The notes under the pieces: model-generated
Database searches by the model: none
What the model was told of the DNA's origin: nothing
Seen by the model: the letters and a program-made list of their open reading frames with translations, nothing else
Assembly (NCBI GenBank): GCA_041394725.1
Contig: JAWKHR010000065.1
Location: forward strand, 1 to 29,665
Source: JAWKHR01 sp041394725
GTDB lineage: Bacteria > Acidobacteriota > Vicinamibacteria > Vicinamibacterales > SCN-69-37
DNA: 29,665 nucleotides
Direction: 5' to 3'
Translations under genes and position numbers: made by a program
Shown here: positions 1 through 8,202 of the stretch, piece by piece
How positions within the stretch are numbered: the stretch's first letter is position 1
Layout of the letters: each line of letters begins with the position of its first letter

Positions 1-1553
1 CGTTCGCCGTGCGTCCCGGGGCGGCGAACGTCCCCGCCATCGCGCGCGTCACGGCGCCCGCGCGTGCCCTGGTGGACGCGGCGGTGCCGATCGTGGCCAC
101 GATCGACACCAGCGGTCTCGACGCCGCCGGCCCGATCAGGATCGAGGTCGCCCTCGAGGAGGCAGGCGTCGCCGTCGATCGGCAGACCCGGGACGTGCCG
201 GCGGGCGCCGCGCGACTGGACGTGCCGTTGACGTGGGTTCCGGCCGGCACCGGTGCGACCGCCATCCGGGTGCGTGCCCGCGTGGCCGGCGCCCCGGAGA
301 CGGCCAGCGTCGCCGCCGACGCGGGCATCGAGGTGACCGACACGCCGTACCGCGTGCTGTTCTTCGAACGCCGGCCGTCGTGGACGTCGACGTTCGTGCG
401 GCGCGCCGTCGAGCAGGATCGGCGTTTCGAGGTCACGAGCCGCGTCGGCACCTCGCGGGGCGTGTCCACCGCCACCGGCCCGGCGCCCGACGCGCTGGCC
501 GACGCCGCCGCGCTGGACCCGTACCAGGTCATCGTGTGTGGCGCGCCGGACGCGTTGACCGCCGCCGACGTCCGCGGCCTGGCCGCCTTCGCGCGCGAGC
601 GGGGCGGCACCGTCGTGCTGCTGCTGGAGCAGGCGGACGCGGGGTTGGCCGCCTCGCTCACCGGCGTGACCGGGTGGACGCCGTGGTCCGAACCCGACGG
701 GATCGAGGTCCGGCCGGCCGCGGGCACGGCGCCCCTGCGCGCGACCGAGGTCGCGTGGCCCACCGGGCGCGCGCCCGGCGTCGATCCGCTGGTGACGTGG
801 ACGCGCGTCGCGGCTGACGCGGGCAGCGGCGCGTCGGCGGGCGCCGGTGCGACGGGCGGCGCGCCCGCCCGCGCGGTCGCCTGGCGGGCCCCGGCGGGCG
901 CGGGAGCGGTCGTGACGAGCGCGCTGTTCGACGCGTGGCGCTTCCGTGCCGACTCGACGGGTTTCGACGACTTCTGGCGGCTGACCCTCGCGGAGGCCGC
1001 CGCGCGCGCGCCGGCGCCCGTCGAGGTCCGGCTCGATCGCACGGTCGTCGCGCCTGGCGATCCGATTGCGGCGCGCGTCCGGGCGCGCGGGGTGGCGGCG
1101 CCGACGGCGGCGGGACCGGGGGCCGCGGCCGCGCGCGTGACCTTCTCCGCCTCGCGCGTGGACGCGTCGGGTGCGGCCACGCCGGTGACGCTCTGGCCCG
1201 GCGACGTCGGCGCCTTCGAAGGCACGATCCGCGCGCCGGACACGCCGGGCGTCCATCGGCTCGTCGTCACCGTCGGGGAGGCGCGTGGCGAGGCGGCGTT
1301 CGTCGTGCGGGACGATGCCCGCGCCGCGGGTGAGGATGGGCGCGATCGCCTGGCGGCCTGGGCGACCTCCCACGGCGGCCGCGTCCTGCCCGCGGCCGAG
1401 GTCGCGTCGATTGGAGACGCGCTCGCCGCCGCGCTGCCCGTCGAGGTGCGCGACACGGCGTGGCACCCGATGCGGCACCCGGCCTGGATCGTGCCCTTCG
1501 CGGCGCTGCTCGGCCTCGAGTGGTGGCACCGCCGGCGTCGCGGCCTGGCCTGA
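1..1553 (+). CDS. BatA-neighbourhood-type membrane protein, C-terminal part (5' truncated by window edge)
   Basis: The frame is open to the left edge, so the GTG at position 9 is probably not the true start. The visible ~516 residues contain Ig-like beta-rich segments, then a GATase1/DUF4159-like region (LFFERRPSWTSTFVRRAV near residue 115, IVCGAPDALTAADVRGL near 175, GGTVVLLLEQ near 200). More beta-rich sequence follows, then a single C-terminal membrane helix (WIVPFAALLGLEWW) and an RRRR tail at the cytoplasmic side. Known acidobacterial relatives start with a BatA-like N-terminal membrane region and sit beside MoxR ATPase, DUF58 and VWA genes; that part would lie to the left. Function is unknown and probably structural or regulatory in the envelope. 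No gene follows closely: 127 bp separate it from the tldE-like gene, which seems to have its own promoter. The family type is fairly certain, the role is not. Confidence 0.7.
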   Translation, partial: FAVRPGAANVPAIARVTAPARALVDAAVPIVATIDTSGLDAAGPIRIEVALEEAGVAVDRQTRDVPAGAARLDVPLTWVPAGTGATAIRVRARVAGAPETASVAADAGIEVTDTPYRVLFFERRPSWTSTFVRRAVEQDRRFEVTSRVGTSRGVSTATGPAPDALADAAALDPYQVIVCGAPDALTAADVRGLAAFARERGGTVVLLLEQADAGLAASLTGVTGWTPWSEPDGIEVRPAAGTAPLRATEVAWPTGRAPGVDPLVTWTRVAADAGSGASAGAGATGGAPARAVAWRAPAGAGAVVTSALFDAWRFRADSTGFDDFWRLTLAEAAARAPAPVEVRLDRTVVAPGDPIAARVRARGVAAPTAAGPGAAAARVTFSASRVDASGAATPVTLWPGDVGAFEGTIRAPDTPGVHRLVVTVGEARGEAAFVVRDDARAAGEDGRDRLAAWATSHGGRVLPAAEVASIGDALAAALPVEVRDTAWHPMRHPAWIVPFAALLGLEWWHRRRRGLA

Positions 1554-1614
1554 CGCGCCGCGCGAACCACCGCCGGGCTGGAGCGCGACGGCACGCGGCG
1601 GACGGCGGCGGAAG

Positions 1615-1631
1615 TACGACCACGAGTCGTA
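1615..1631. repeat. Short inverted repeat upstream of tldE-like gene
   Basis: TACGAC and GTCGTA face each other around a 5-base loop (CACGA), 11 bases before the TTGACA box at 1643. It could be an operator for the following gene or a weak transcript end for the preceding one. There is no T-tract. Sequence observation only. Confidence 0.3.
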
Positions 1632-1642
1632 GCGCCCGCCGC

Positions 1643-1671
1643 TTGACACCGTGCGGACGCCCCCATAGGCT
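1643..1671 (+). promoter_or_regulatory. Sigma70-type promoter for the tldE-like gene
   Basis: A perfect -35 TTGACA (1643-1648) is followed after 17 bases by TAGGCT (1666-1671), a weak -10 keeping T, A and the final T. Transcription would start about 7 bases later, only 2-3 bases before the ATG at 1681. No Shine-Dalgarno sequence is visible before that ATG, so the message may be nearly leaderless. Confidence 0.45.
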
Positions 1672-1680
1672 TCGCAGCGT

Positions 1681-2990
1681 ATGTATTCCCGCAGCGAAGC
1701 GAAAGCCATCACCGACAAGATCCTGAACATGGCCAAGGGCGTGGATGCCGTCGAGATCGATCTCAGCGGCAACGAGCGCTCCGGCACGCGCTGGGCGAAC
1801 TCGACGATCACGACCAACCTCGTCCAGTTCGACCGGTCGGTCAACATCACGGTCCGTATCGGGCAGAAGACCTCCAGCGCGTTCACCCGGGACTTCTCGG
1901 ACGCGTCGCTGCAGTCGACGCTCAACGAGGCGGTCGACGCGGCGAAGGGTCGCCCTGATTCGCCGAACCTCCCCGAGCTGCTGGGGCCGCAGAAGTACAT
2001 CGAGGTGGACGCGGCGCTGCCCTCGGGCGTCAACTTCGGGCCGCACGAGCGCGCGCTGATGGTGAAGGAGTGCCTCGACATCTGCGACGAGAAGAAGGTC
2101 GTCGCGTCGGGCTACATCCCGAAGACCTACGCGACGAACGTCACGGCGAACTCGAAGGGCCTGTTCGCGTACTACTCCTACGCCGAGGCGGGCTTCATCC
2201 TCACGTGCCGGACGCCGGACGGCGGCGGGTCGGGCTGGGCCGGGATCACCGGGATCAAGGACATCAGCATGATCAAGGCCGGCGACCTCACGCGGGTCGC
2301 GGCCGACAAGGCGCTCAAGAGCGTGAATCCGAAGGCGCTCGAGCCGGGGCGCTACACGGTCATCCTCGAGCCGCGCGCCAACGCGCGGTTCCTGTCGCTC
2401 GTGACGGGCATCTTCAACGCGGGCAACACCAACGCGTTCATCCGCGACAAGAAGCCGGGCGACAAGATCTTCAGCGACCTGTTCTCGCTGAAGAGCGACA
2501 TCGGCAACCCGATCCTGCGCCAGACGCCGATCCTCGGGGACAACACGCCGGCCGAACCGGCCGTGTGGCTCGAGAACGGCGTGCTGCGCCACCAGGCGGG
2601 CGGCCAGGACGGGCCGAAGGCGAACCTCGGCATGAGCCTCGTGATGGGCGGGTCCGACAAGTCGATCGCCGACATGGTCAAGGACACGCGGCGCGGCCTG
2701 CTGGTGACGTTCTTCTGGTACATCCGCGGCGTGGACAACAGACGCTGCTCAACACGGGTATGACGCGCGACGGCCTGTTCCTCATCGAGAACGGCGAGAT
2801 CGTGGGGCCCGTGCAGAACTTCCGGTGGAACATGTCGCCGCTCGTCGGCTACAACAACATCTCGGCGATCGGCCAGGCCGTGCCGATGCACATGGGCGAG
2901 TCGCATGACGCAAGGCAACAACACGGGCCTCATTCCGCCGGTGCGGATCGAGGACTTCTACAGACGTCGGTCTCGGTGGCGTTCCAGTCA
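1681..2990 (+). CDS. TldE/PmbA-type metalloprotease-like subunit, frameshifted near the 3' end
   Basis: The protein begins MYSRSEAKAITDKILNMAKG, which is typical of TldE/PmbA, and reads cleanly for about 350 residues through TVILEPRANARFLSLVTGIF (near residue 225). After VTFFWYIRGVD (~2740) the frame shifts to QTLLNTGMTRDGLFLIENGE and on to PMHMGES (~2905). It shifts again to NNTGLIPPVRIEDFY and finally to TSVSVAF (~2985). These are the usual TldE C-terminal motifs in the correct order, so at least three single-base indels break an otherwise normal ~435-residue protein. As given, the uninterrupted frame ends at 2763. No HExxxH motif and no signal peptide are present, which fits the non-catalytic partner of the TldD/TldE heterodimer. 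In E. coli that complex processes microcin B17 and degrades CcdA. The tldD-like gene follows directly. Confidence 0.8.
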
Positions 2991-3020
2991 CCCCGATTAC
3001 CCGATTCGGAGAGCTCTCAG

Positions 3021-4711
3021 ATGTCTTCCACTGTCGTACCTTCCTCAAGGGCCTGGGCGCCTCGGCCATCGCGTTCTACTCCGCCGACACCGTCGCGGAT
3101 CTGCTCGCGCAGAGTCCGCGCGGCCGCGTCATGGAGTCCGTTCAAGGGCATACGACATCGTCCTGGCCGAGGCGAAGATGGCCGGCCGCGAGCTATGCCG
3201 ACGTCCGCTTCCAGATGACGATGGCCTGCCCGGCGCGTCGGCGAACTTCAACAGCGGCGGCGGGGCGGTCGCGGGCGGCCGCGGCGGCGGCGGCCGGGGT
3301 GGCGGCGGACGCGGCGGCGGACGGGGGCGGGCGCGGCGGTTGGCTTCGGCCGGGGCCGCGGCGGCACGGCCGATATGATCCCGACCGACACGGATCGCCA
3401 GGCCGCGGGCTTCGGCGTGCGCGTCGTCCACAGCGGCGTCTGGGGCTTCGCGAGCAGCCCGATCGTGACCGAGGACGAGATCTGGCGCATCACCCGGCTC
3501 GCCACCGAGGTCGCCAAGGCCAGTGCCATCGCCAAGCGCGCCGACCTCAACCTGGCCCCCGGCGCCGGCCTACGTGGACTACTACCGCACCCCGGTGATC
3601 AGCGACCCGCTCGTCTCCGAGACCGACCGCGACAACTGGGCGCAGGCCATCGTGGACGCGGCGAGCAAGGTCAAGGGGCGTGACCAGCGTCAGCGCCTCG
3701 TGCAACTGCAGCTACGAGTGAAGTTTACTTCGCCTCGACCGAAGGCTCCTACATCGAGCAGGAGATTCACGACGCAGCCGTCGCTCAACGTCTCGGCCAC
3801 GGTCGGCGACGTCACGCGCGGCCGCAACTACGTCGGCGTGCCCGGCACCGGCGGCTGGGAGTTCGCCGAGGGGTCGGACCTGCTCGACGCGGCCGACGCG
3901 TGGCGAACGAGGCGGTCGAGCCAGGACGGCCAGGCCGCTCGAGGATCGGGCCTGAAGACGCTCATCCCTTCCTCGCTCCTCGCATGCGATGCTCACGATC
4001 CACGAGATCGTCGCGCACGCGACCGAGATCGACCGCATCGTCGGCTACGAGGCCAACTACGCGGCACCAGCTTCGTGAAGCTGTCCGACGTCGGCAAGCT
4101 GGAAACTTTCACGGCTCGAAGCTGTTCAACGTCACCGCGAGCAAGATCGACACGGGGCTCGGCTCCTGCGGGTGACGACGACGGCGTCAAGAACACGACG
4201 TTCCCGATCGTGCGCGAGGGCATCCTCGTCGGCCTGCAGACCAACCGCGAGACCGCGCATTACCTCGGCGAGAAGGAGAGCCGCGGCTGCACCTACGCGA
4301 ACTCGTGGCGCGACTACCCGTTCCCTCCGGATGCCGAACCTGCACGTGGACCTGCGGGCTCCGGGCTCGCCGACGCTCGCCGAGATGATCGCCGACACGA
4401 AGGACGGCGTGATGATCGACGGCCGCGGCAGCTACTCGATCGACCAGCAGCGCTACAACGGCCAGTTCGGCGGCAACGCGTTCTTGGGAGATCAAGAACG
4501 GCAAGGTGACGCGGATGATCAGCAACGTCACCTACAACGCGATCACGACCGACTTCTGGGCCAACCTCGACGCGATCACCGGCCCGAACGAGTGGCGGAT
4601 ACGGCACGGGCGGCGATGCCAAGGGCCAGCCGGACCCAGACCAACAGCATCTCGCACGGATCCCCATGGCTCTGCATCCGCGACATCATGGTGGGGGCGG
4701 CATTCGACTAG
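3021..4711 (+). CDS. TldD-type metalloprotease with exported N-terminus, heavily frameshifted in this sequence
   Basis: A ribosome site GGAGAG (3008-3013) precedes ATG 3021. Changing frame as needed gives a complete TldD: an N-terminal RTFLKGLGASAIAFYSA hydrophobic Tat-like signal; ASYADVRFQMTMA; a Gly/Arg-rich insert (3250-3360); DRQAAGFGVRVVHSGVWGFA; AYVDYYRTPVISDPLVSE; YFASTEGSYIEQEIHDA; the zinc motif HEIVAH (HExxxH, 4001-4018); GTSFVKLSDVGKL; DGVKNTTFPIVREGILVG; NSISHGSPWLCIRDIMVG; and stop TAG at 4709-4711. About 15-20 indels are needed, roughly one per 80-100 bases, yet motif order and spacing are preserved and I see no in-frame stop inside the segments. That points to sequencing or assembly error rather than true decay. 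Only one Arg of the expected twin-arginine pair is readable because an indel lies there. It is the catalytic partner of the preceding TldE-type protein. Confidence 0.75.
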
Positions 4712-5044
4712 AGGAGACCGTGGAGAGACCGGGGACCGTCGGGCGCGGGGCCATGGAGGCTTTCGTGGAGCGACGGGCACATGGGGAGAGCTAGACCGTC
4801 AGGTTGACGCCGATCGCCCTGGCCTTCCTGGCCCGGGACAGCCCCCAAACAGACCAGCGCCACAGGCCCCCAAAGGACCGATTTCCCCACGGTCCCCCGT
4901 CGCCCCACGGCCCCCATGGCTCCCGCCTTCCCCACGGGTCCCCAGCCTCCCCACGGGTCCCCAGCTTCCCCACGGGTCCCCCAGCCTTCCCCACGGCCTC
5001 CAATCACCCCTGTTCACCCCCACTGCCCCCGCGTAATAGTCGGT
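4712..5044. other. Intergenic region with GC-rich low-complexity sequence
   Basis: These 333 bases lie between the tldD-like stop and the next start. The first 90 bases are G-rich with repeated GGGGA/GGAGAG words. The middle (about 4800-4850) has no recognisable product on either strand, and the rest is a C-rich degenerate tandem repeat annotated separately. TAATAG (5034-5039) just before the next ATG could be a -10 box. Open frames here translate to low-complexity Pro/Arg/Gly sequence and are not credible genes. Confidence 0.6.
4926..5003. repeat. Degenerate ~19-20 bp tandem repeat
   Basis: About 3.5-4 copies of a unit like TTCCCCACGGGTCCCCAGC lie head to tail, with one-base insertions and substitutions. 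More degenerate copies (TTTCCCCACGGTCCCCC and similar) run leftwards from about 4880. There are no unique spacers, so it is not a CRISPR array. It sits just before the membrane-protein gene at 5045. Confidence 0.6.
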
Positions 5045-5959
5045 ATGAACCGACCCCTTCGGCTTCCCGTCGCCGTCGCCCTGGCCGCCCTCGTGCTGGC
5101 CGGGCCGCGCCCGCGACCGCCGTGGCACAGGCGCGGACGCAGATCGTCCTCGTCGAGTGCCTGCGGACGCGCGCGAGACGCGCGACCAGTTCCGCAGGTC
5201 CTCGGGCTCTACGCCCCGACCCTGGCCGGCGTGCTGAAGCTCGATCCCACGCTGATGACCAACGAGGCCTACCTGGCGCCCTACCCCGCGCTGGCCGAGT
5301 TCCTGAAGGCCCACCCCGAGGTCACCCGGGACCCGGCGTACTTCCTGAGCTTCGTCTCGCAGTACGGGTCGATCCGGGAGGAGGTCGCGCCGGAGGTCGA
5401 GGCGCGGCGGTCGGCGGTCCAGCTCTGGAGCGGCACGCTCGACAGCGTGCTGTTCCTGTGCGGCTTCCTCGGCGCGATCTACACCCTGACCTGGATCCTC
5501 CGCTACGTCGTGGACCATCGCCGGTGGCTGCGGACGTCGCGGATCCAGTCGGACGTGCACAACCGGCTCATCGAACGCATGTCCTCGAACGCGGAGCTGC
5601 TGGCCTACGTCCAATCCCCCGCGGGGCAGCGTTTCCTGACGGCGGCCCCCGTGGCGGCGGACCCGGCGATGACGGGTCCGGCCGTGCCGGCGTCGGCACC
5701 GTTCGGGCGGATTCTGTGGGCCGTGCAGGCCGGCCTCGTGCTGGTCTCGGGTGGCATCGGCTTCCTGGTCATCCGTCGCTACGTGGTGACCGAGGTCGGC
5801 GAGATGATGCTGACGCTCGGCGTGCTGGCGGTGTCGCTCGGCGTGGGCTTCGCCCTGGCGGCGCTGGCCTCGTGGGCCATCTCGCATCGGCTGGGCCTGT
5901 TCGACGCGCACGGGCCGGCGCGCGCGACGCGGATGAGCCGCGACGGCGCCGATCTCTGA
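5045..5959 (+). CDS. Uncharacterised membrane protein with signal peptide, N-terminus frameshifted
   Basis: The start MNRPLRLPVAVALAALVLAG is a clear signal-peptide beginning. The reading then degrades to Arg/Ser-rich sequence between about 5100 and 5205. Frame changes recover AAPATAVAQARTQI (normal signal-peptide end), then ADARETRDQF, and then VLGLYAPTLAGVLKLDP back in the original frame. So two or three indels probably lie in this 100-base patch, continuing the error-rich stretch from the tld genes. The remainder is clean: a soluble segment with LAPYPALAEFLKAHPEV, then membrane helices at roughly residues 140-160 (VLFLCGFLGAIYTLTWIL), 220-240 (ILWAVQAGLVLVSGGIGFLV) and 255-285 (MMLTLGVLAVSLGVGFALAA). 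I do not recognise a characterised family. It lies 22 bp before the sigma-factor gene and may be co-transcribed with it. Confidence 0.75.
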   Translation: MNRPLRLPVAVALAALVLAGPRPRPPWHRRGRRSSSSSACGRARDARPVPQVLGLYAPTLAGVLKLDPTLMTNEAYLAPYPALAEFLKAHPEVTRDPAYFLSFVSQYGSIREEVAPEVEARRSAVQLWSGTLDSVLFLCGFLGAIYTLTWILRYVVDHRRWLRTSRIQSDVHNRLIERMSSNAELLAYVQSPAGQRFLTAAPVAADPAMTGPAVPASAPFGRILWAVQAGLVLVSGGIGFLVIRRYVVTEVGEMMLTLGVLAVSLGVGFALAALASWAISHRLGLFDAHGPARATRMSRDGADL

Positions 5960-5981
5960 GTGACGGGAGCTTCGTGACCTC

Positions 5982-6566
5982 ATGACCCTTCGCGACGTGA
6001 CGATCCTCGACGCCCGGACCCGGGCCGCGACGGACGCGGGCGCCGCGAGCGTCGAGCTCCTCATGGACGGAGACGCCTTCCGCGGCTTCTACGACCGCAC
6101 GTCGCGCGCGTTGTGGGCGTATCTGCAGAGAATGACGGGCGACGCGGGCGCGGCCGACGACCTGCTGCAGGAGGCCTACTACCGGTTCCTGCGCGCCGAC
6201 GTCGCGGTCGAGAGCGAGACGCACGCGCGCCGCTACCTCTTCCGCGTGGCGACCAACCTCGCCCGCGATCGCTACCGCCGGAGCCGCGTGCGGCCCGTGA
6301 CCGCGCCGGGCGAAGAGGCGGACCGGGCGCCGGATCCGGCGGAGGCCGGGCAGGCGGGCGTGGATCGCCGCCTGGACCTCACGCGCGCGATGGACCAGCT
6401 GCGCCCGCGCGACCGCGCGATGCTCTGGCTCGCCTACGCGCAGGGCGCCTCGCACCGCGAGATCGCGTCGGTGGTCGGCGTCGGCACCGCGAGCGTCAAG
6501 CCCCTGCTCTTCCGGGCGCGGCGCCGCCTGAGCGCGCTGCTCTCGCGCGAGGAGGCCCCGCGATGA
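5982..6566 (+). CDS. ECF-type RNA polymerase sigma factor
   Basis: At 194 residues it has normal length for an extracytoplasmic-function sigma factor. Region 2 is visible as FYDRTSRALWAYLQRM, ADDLLQEAYYRFLRAD (residues ~57-70) and RRYLFRVATNLARDRYRR (residues ~85-105), the core-binding and -10 recognition helices. Region 4 is LRPRDRAMLWLAYAQGAS followed by HREIASVVGVGTASVKPLLF (residues ~145-180), the -35 recognition helix-turn-helix. A charged linker rich in Glu/Ala/Pro separates the two. The stop overlaps the next gene's start by ATGA, and that gene is a zinc-finger anti-sigma factor, the classical partner arrangement. The regulon cannot be read from this window. Confidence 0.93.
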   Translation: MTLRDVTILDARTRAATDAGAASVELLMDGDAFRGFYDRTSRALWAYLQRMTGDAGAADDLLQEAYYRFLRADVAVESETHARRYLFRVATNLARDRYRRSRVRPVTAPGEEADRAPDPAEAGQAGVDRRLDLTRAMDQLRPRDRAMLWLAYAQGASHREIASVVGVGTASVKPLLFRARRRLSALLSREEAPR

Positions 6567-7108
6567 GCCTCCGCGACCACCTGCCCGTCGCGTCCGCGCC
6601 GGCCGACTGCGCGCGGGAGGACGAGGTCCTCGATCTCGTGGTGATGGGCCAGTGGCCCGCGCGCGCCGATGCCGATCTGCGCGGGCACGCCGCCACCTGC
6701 GCCATCTGCCGCGACGTGGTCGCCGCCGCCGGCGCCATCGTCACGCTCGAGGAGGCGCAACCCGTGCCGGCGCTGCCGGACGCGTCGGTGGTCTGGGCAC
6801 GGGCGGAACGCCGCGCGCGCGAGGAAGCCGCGCGCCGCGCCGCGCAGCCGCTGCATCTGGCGATCGGCGTCGCCGCCGCCTCGGTCGCCGGGCTGGCGTT
6901 TGCCTGGTGGCGCCTCGGCGCGCCCTGGCTGGCGGCCGGCTGGCACCGCCTCACCGCCGCCGTCGAGTCGTCGGCGCCCCGGATCCCGGACGTCCACACG
7001 GTGACGACGACGATCCTGCCGGCCGTGCAGCCGCTCACGGCCGCGCTGCTGATCTCGCTGCTGGTCGTCTCGATCGGCGTGCTGGTGGCGAGAATGGCGG
7101 ATAGATAG
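6563..7108 (+). CDS. Membrane-anchored zinc-finger anti-sigma factor
   Basis: The product has 181 residues and starts at the ATG that overlaps the sigma-factor stop (ATGA), so the pair is translationally coupled. The N-terminal cytosolic part contains the HxxxCxxC ZAS zinc motif as HAATCAICRD (residues ~36-45). Two hydrophobic stretches follow: LAIGVAAASVAGLAFAWW (residues ~95-112) and a C-terminal helix LTAALLISLLVVSIGVLV (residues ~158-176). In this family the N-terminal domain holds the sigma factor inactive at the membrane until an envelope signal releases it. The short periplasmic loop between the helices would be the sensor region. The gene stops 3 bases before a 64-bp dispersed repeat. 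Confidence 0.85.
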   Translation: MSLRDHLPVASAPADCAREDEVLDLVVMGQWPARADADLRGHAATCAICRDVVAAAGAIVTLEEAQPVPALPDASVVWARAERRAREEAARRAAQPLHLAIGVAAASVAGLAFAWWRLGAPWLAAGWHRLTAAVESSAPRIPDVHTVTTTILPAVQPLTAALLISLLVVSIGVLVARMADR

Positions 7109-7111
7109 GAC

Positions 7112-7175
7112 AGATGCCGGCGCAGCCGGCCACCGAGGTTTGAAGTTTGAACTTCGAACTTCGAAGTTTCGCGCG
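7112..7175 (+). repeat. 64-bp dispersed element, copy 1
   Basis: It starts AGATGCCGGCGCAGCCGGCC and ends with a run of AACTTCGAA-type words before TTTCGCGCG. It matches the reverse complement of 26776-26839 at 55 of 64 positions by hand alignment. It contains a GCCGGC-GCA-GCCGGC hairpin and the perfect 12-bp palindrome AACTTCGAAGTT. It is clearly AT-richer than its surroundings. It fills the gap between convergent genes (anti-sigma factor on plus, DUF4159 on minus), so it could act as a two-way transcript end or be a REP/MITE-like unit. Confidence 0.7.
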
Positions 7176-7211
7176 CGAAGCCCCCCAAAGCCGGCCGCGC
7201 GCCCTTCCTCC

Positions 7212-7949
7212 TCACGTCATCGCGTACACGGCCAGGTTGACCGCGAACCGCGTGTTGTCCTCGCGGCGGAAGCGCTTGTTGCGCCAGTCGTAGTCCCACT
7301 CGCAGCCGTAGTCCTTGTTCGAGTAGATCACGCCCAGGCGGCCGTGCCGTTCGACGCCGCGCAGGTAGTCGTGCACGACGTCGTCGCCCCAGCCGTTGAG
7401 CTCGTGGCCGGTCTGCGGCGGGCCCTCGGGGAAGCGGAAGAAGCAGCGGTAGAGCACGTGCGTGTTCGGGATCTTCGCGAGCGTGGCCTCGCCGGGGAAG
7501 GTGCGGCGCATCTCGGCCTCGAACGACTGGGCGTAGAGCCCGTCCACGTCGTGGTTGCAGTCGTCGGAGAACAGCACGCCGCCGGCCTCGACGTAGCGGA
7601 CCAGGCTGTCGCGCTCGGCCTGGCTGAATCGCACCAGCTTGTGGCCGGTCATGAAGAGGAACGGGAACGCCGCCAGCTCGCGCGAGTCGGCGCCGATGAC
7701 GATCTCCTGCGGGTAGACCGGAATCTCGGTGTACTGGATCACCGCGTCGAGGACGTTGGCGGCGACCTTCGGGTTGTAGTCCCAGTCGCCCGAGTCGTAG
7801 CGGAGGCGCGCGAAGACGAACTCGAACGGCTTCGGCCCGCGCGGCAGCAGCGTCCGCGACGGCGCCTGCTGCGCCGCGAGCGGCGCCACGCACGACGCCC
7901 CGGCCGCGCCCAGGGCGCCCAGGAACCGCCGGCGGGACCAGTCTCGCAT
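7212..7949 (-). CDS. DUF4159 family protein with Tat-type signal
   Basis: The start is placed at ATG 7949 because MRDWSRRRFLGALGAAGASC is a twin-arginine signal; the upstream in-frame extension is Arg-rich noise. The mature part has FVFARLRYDSGDWDYNP, IVIGADSRELAAFPFLFMTG and VRYVEAGGVLFSDDCNHD (a gatase-like core) and ends RFAVNLAVYAMT, all typical of DUF4159. At 245 residues the length is usual. In Acidobacteria this family usually accompanies MoxR/DUF58/BatA-type genes; a fragment of such a gene lies at the left end of this window, about 5.7 kb away. The function of DUF4159 is not established. It faces the sigma/anti-sigma genes convergently and diverges from the BNR gene at 8203. Confidence 0.85.
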   Translation of the reverse strand: MRDWSRRRFLGALGAAGASCVAPLAAQQAPSRTLLPRGPKPFEFVFARLRYDSGDWDYNPKVAANVLDAVIQYTEIPVYPQEIVIGADSRELAAFPFLFMTGHKLVRFSQAERDSLVRYVEAGGVLFSDDCNHDVDGLYAQSFEAEMRRTFPGEATLAKIPNTHVLYRCFFRFPEGPPQTGHELNGWGDDVVHDYLRGVERHGRLGVIYSNKDYGCEWDYDWRNKRFRREDNTRFAVNLAVYAMT

Positions 7950-7962
7950 CAGGCCGATCCTA

Positions 7963-8012
7963 CCGCGCCGGCCGGGCGGGCGCACCGCGAGGACGGTCCG
8001 CGCCGGCCGGGC
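7963..8012. repeat. 15-bp direct repeat, two copies 35 bp apart
   Basis: CCGCGCCGGCCGGGC occurs at 7963-7977 and again exactly at 7998-8012, in the 253-bp region between divergent genes (DUF4159 and the BNR protein). The core is palindromic. It may be a regulator site shared by the two promoters or chance in GC-rich sequence. The rest of this region (8013-8202) shows only a weak -10-like TAGAGT at 8120. Confidence 0.35.
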
Positions 8013-8202
8013 TCCGACGCCGTGACGCCAAGTGACTGGGAACACGGCGCTCCGTCGGCATACCCCCGATGGCGTCGCGCGGAGGTCGCGGAAACCCGAC
8101 GCCCGGGCACGGATCCTGATAGAGTCACCCCGTTCGGGAACGGCCATGTCTCGCCCTTCTTCGACCCTCCCTCTTCATCCAGCCCGGGAAAGGAACCTGT
8201 CC

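Noticed and set aside
3375..3683. Several separate small proteins within 3131-4711 in different frames
   Set aside because: Each is a consecutive slice of one TldD protein, not an independent gene.
3021..4711. tldD as a genuine decaying pseudogene
   Set aside because: Motifs are conserved between frame changes, I see no in-frame stops, and the same indel density spills into the neighbouring genes with sharp edges. Sequence error is more likely, though reads are needed to prove it.
4880..5003. CRISPR-like repeat array
   Set aside because: Repeats are directly adjacent, degenerate and without unique spacers, and no cas genes are present.
4799..6064. 421-codon minus-strand frame over the membrane-protein gene
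   Set aside because: Arg/His-rich shadow of the plus-strand gene, which has membrane helices and a signal peptide. Its end only passes through the low-complexity repeat.
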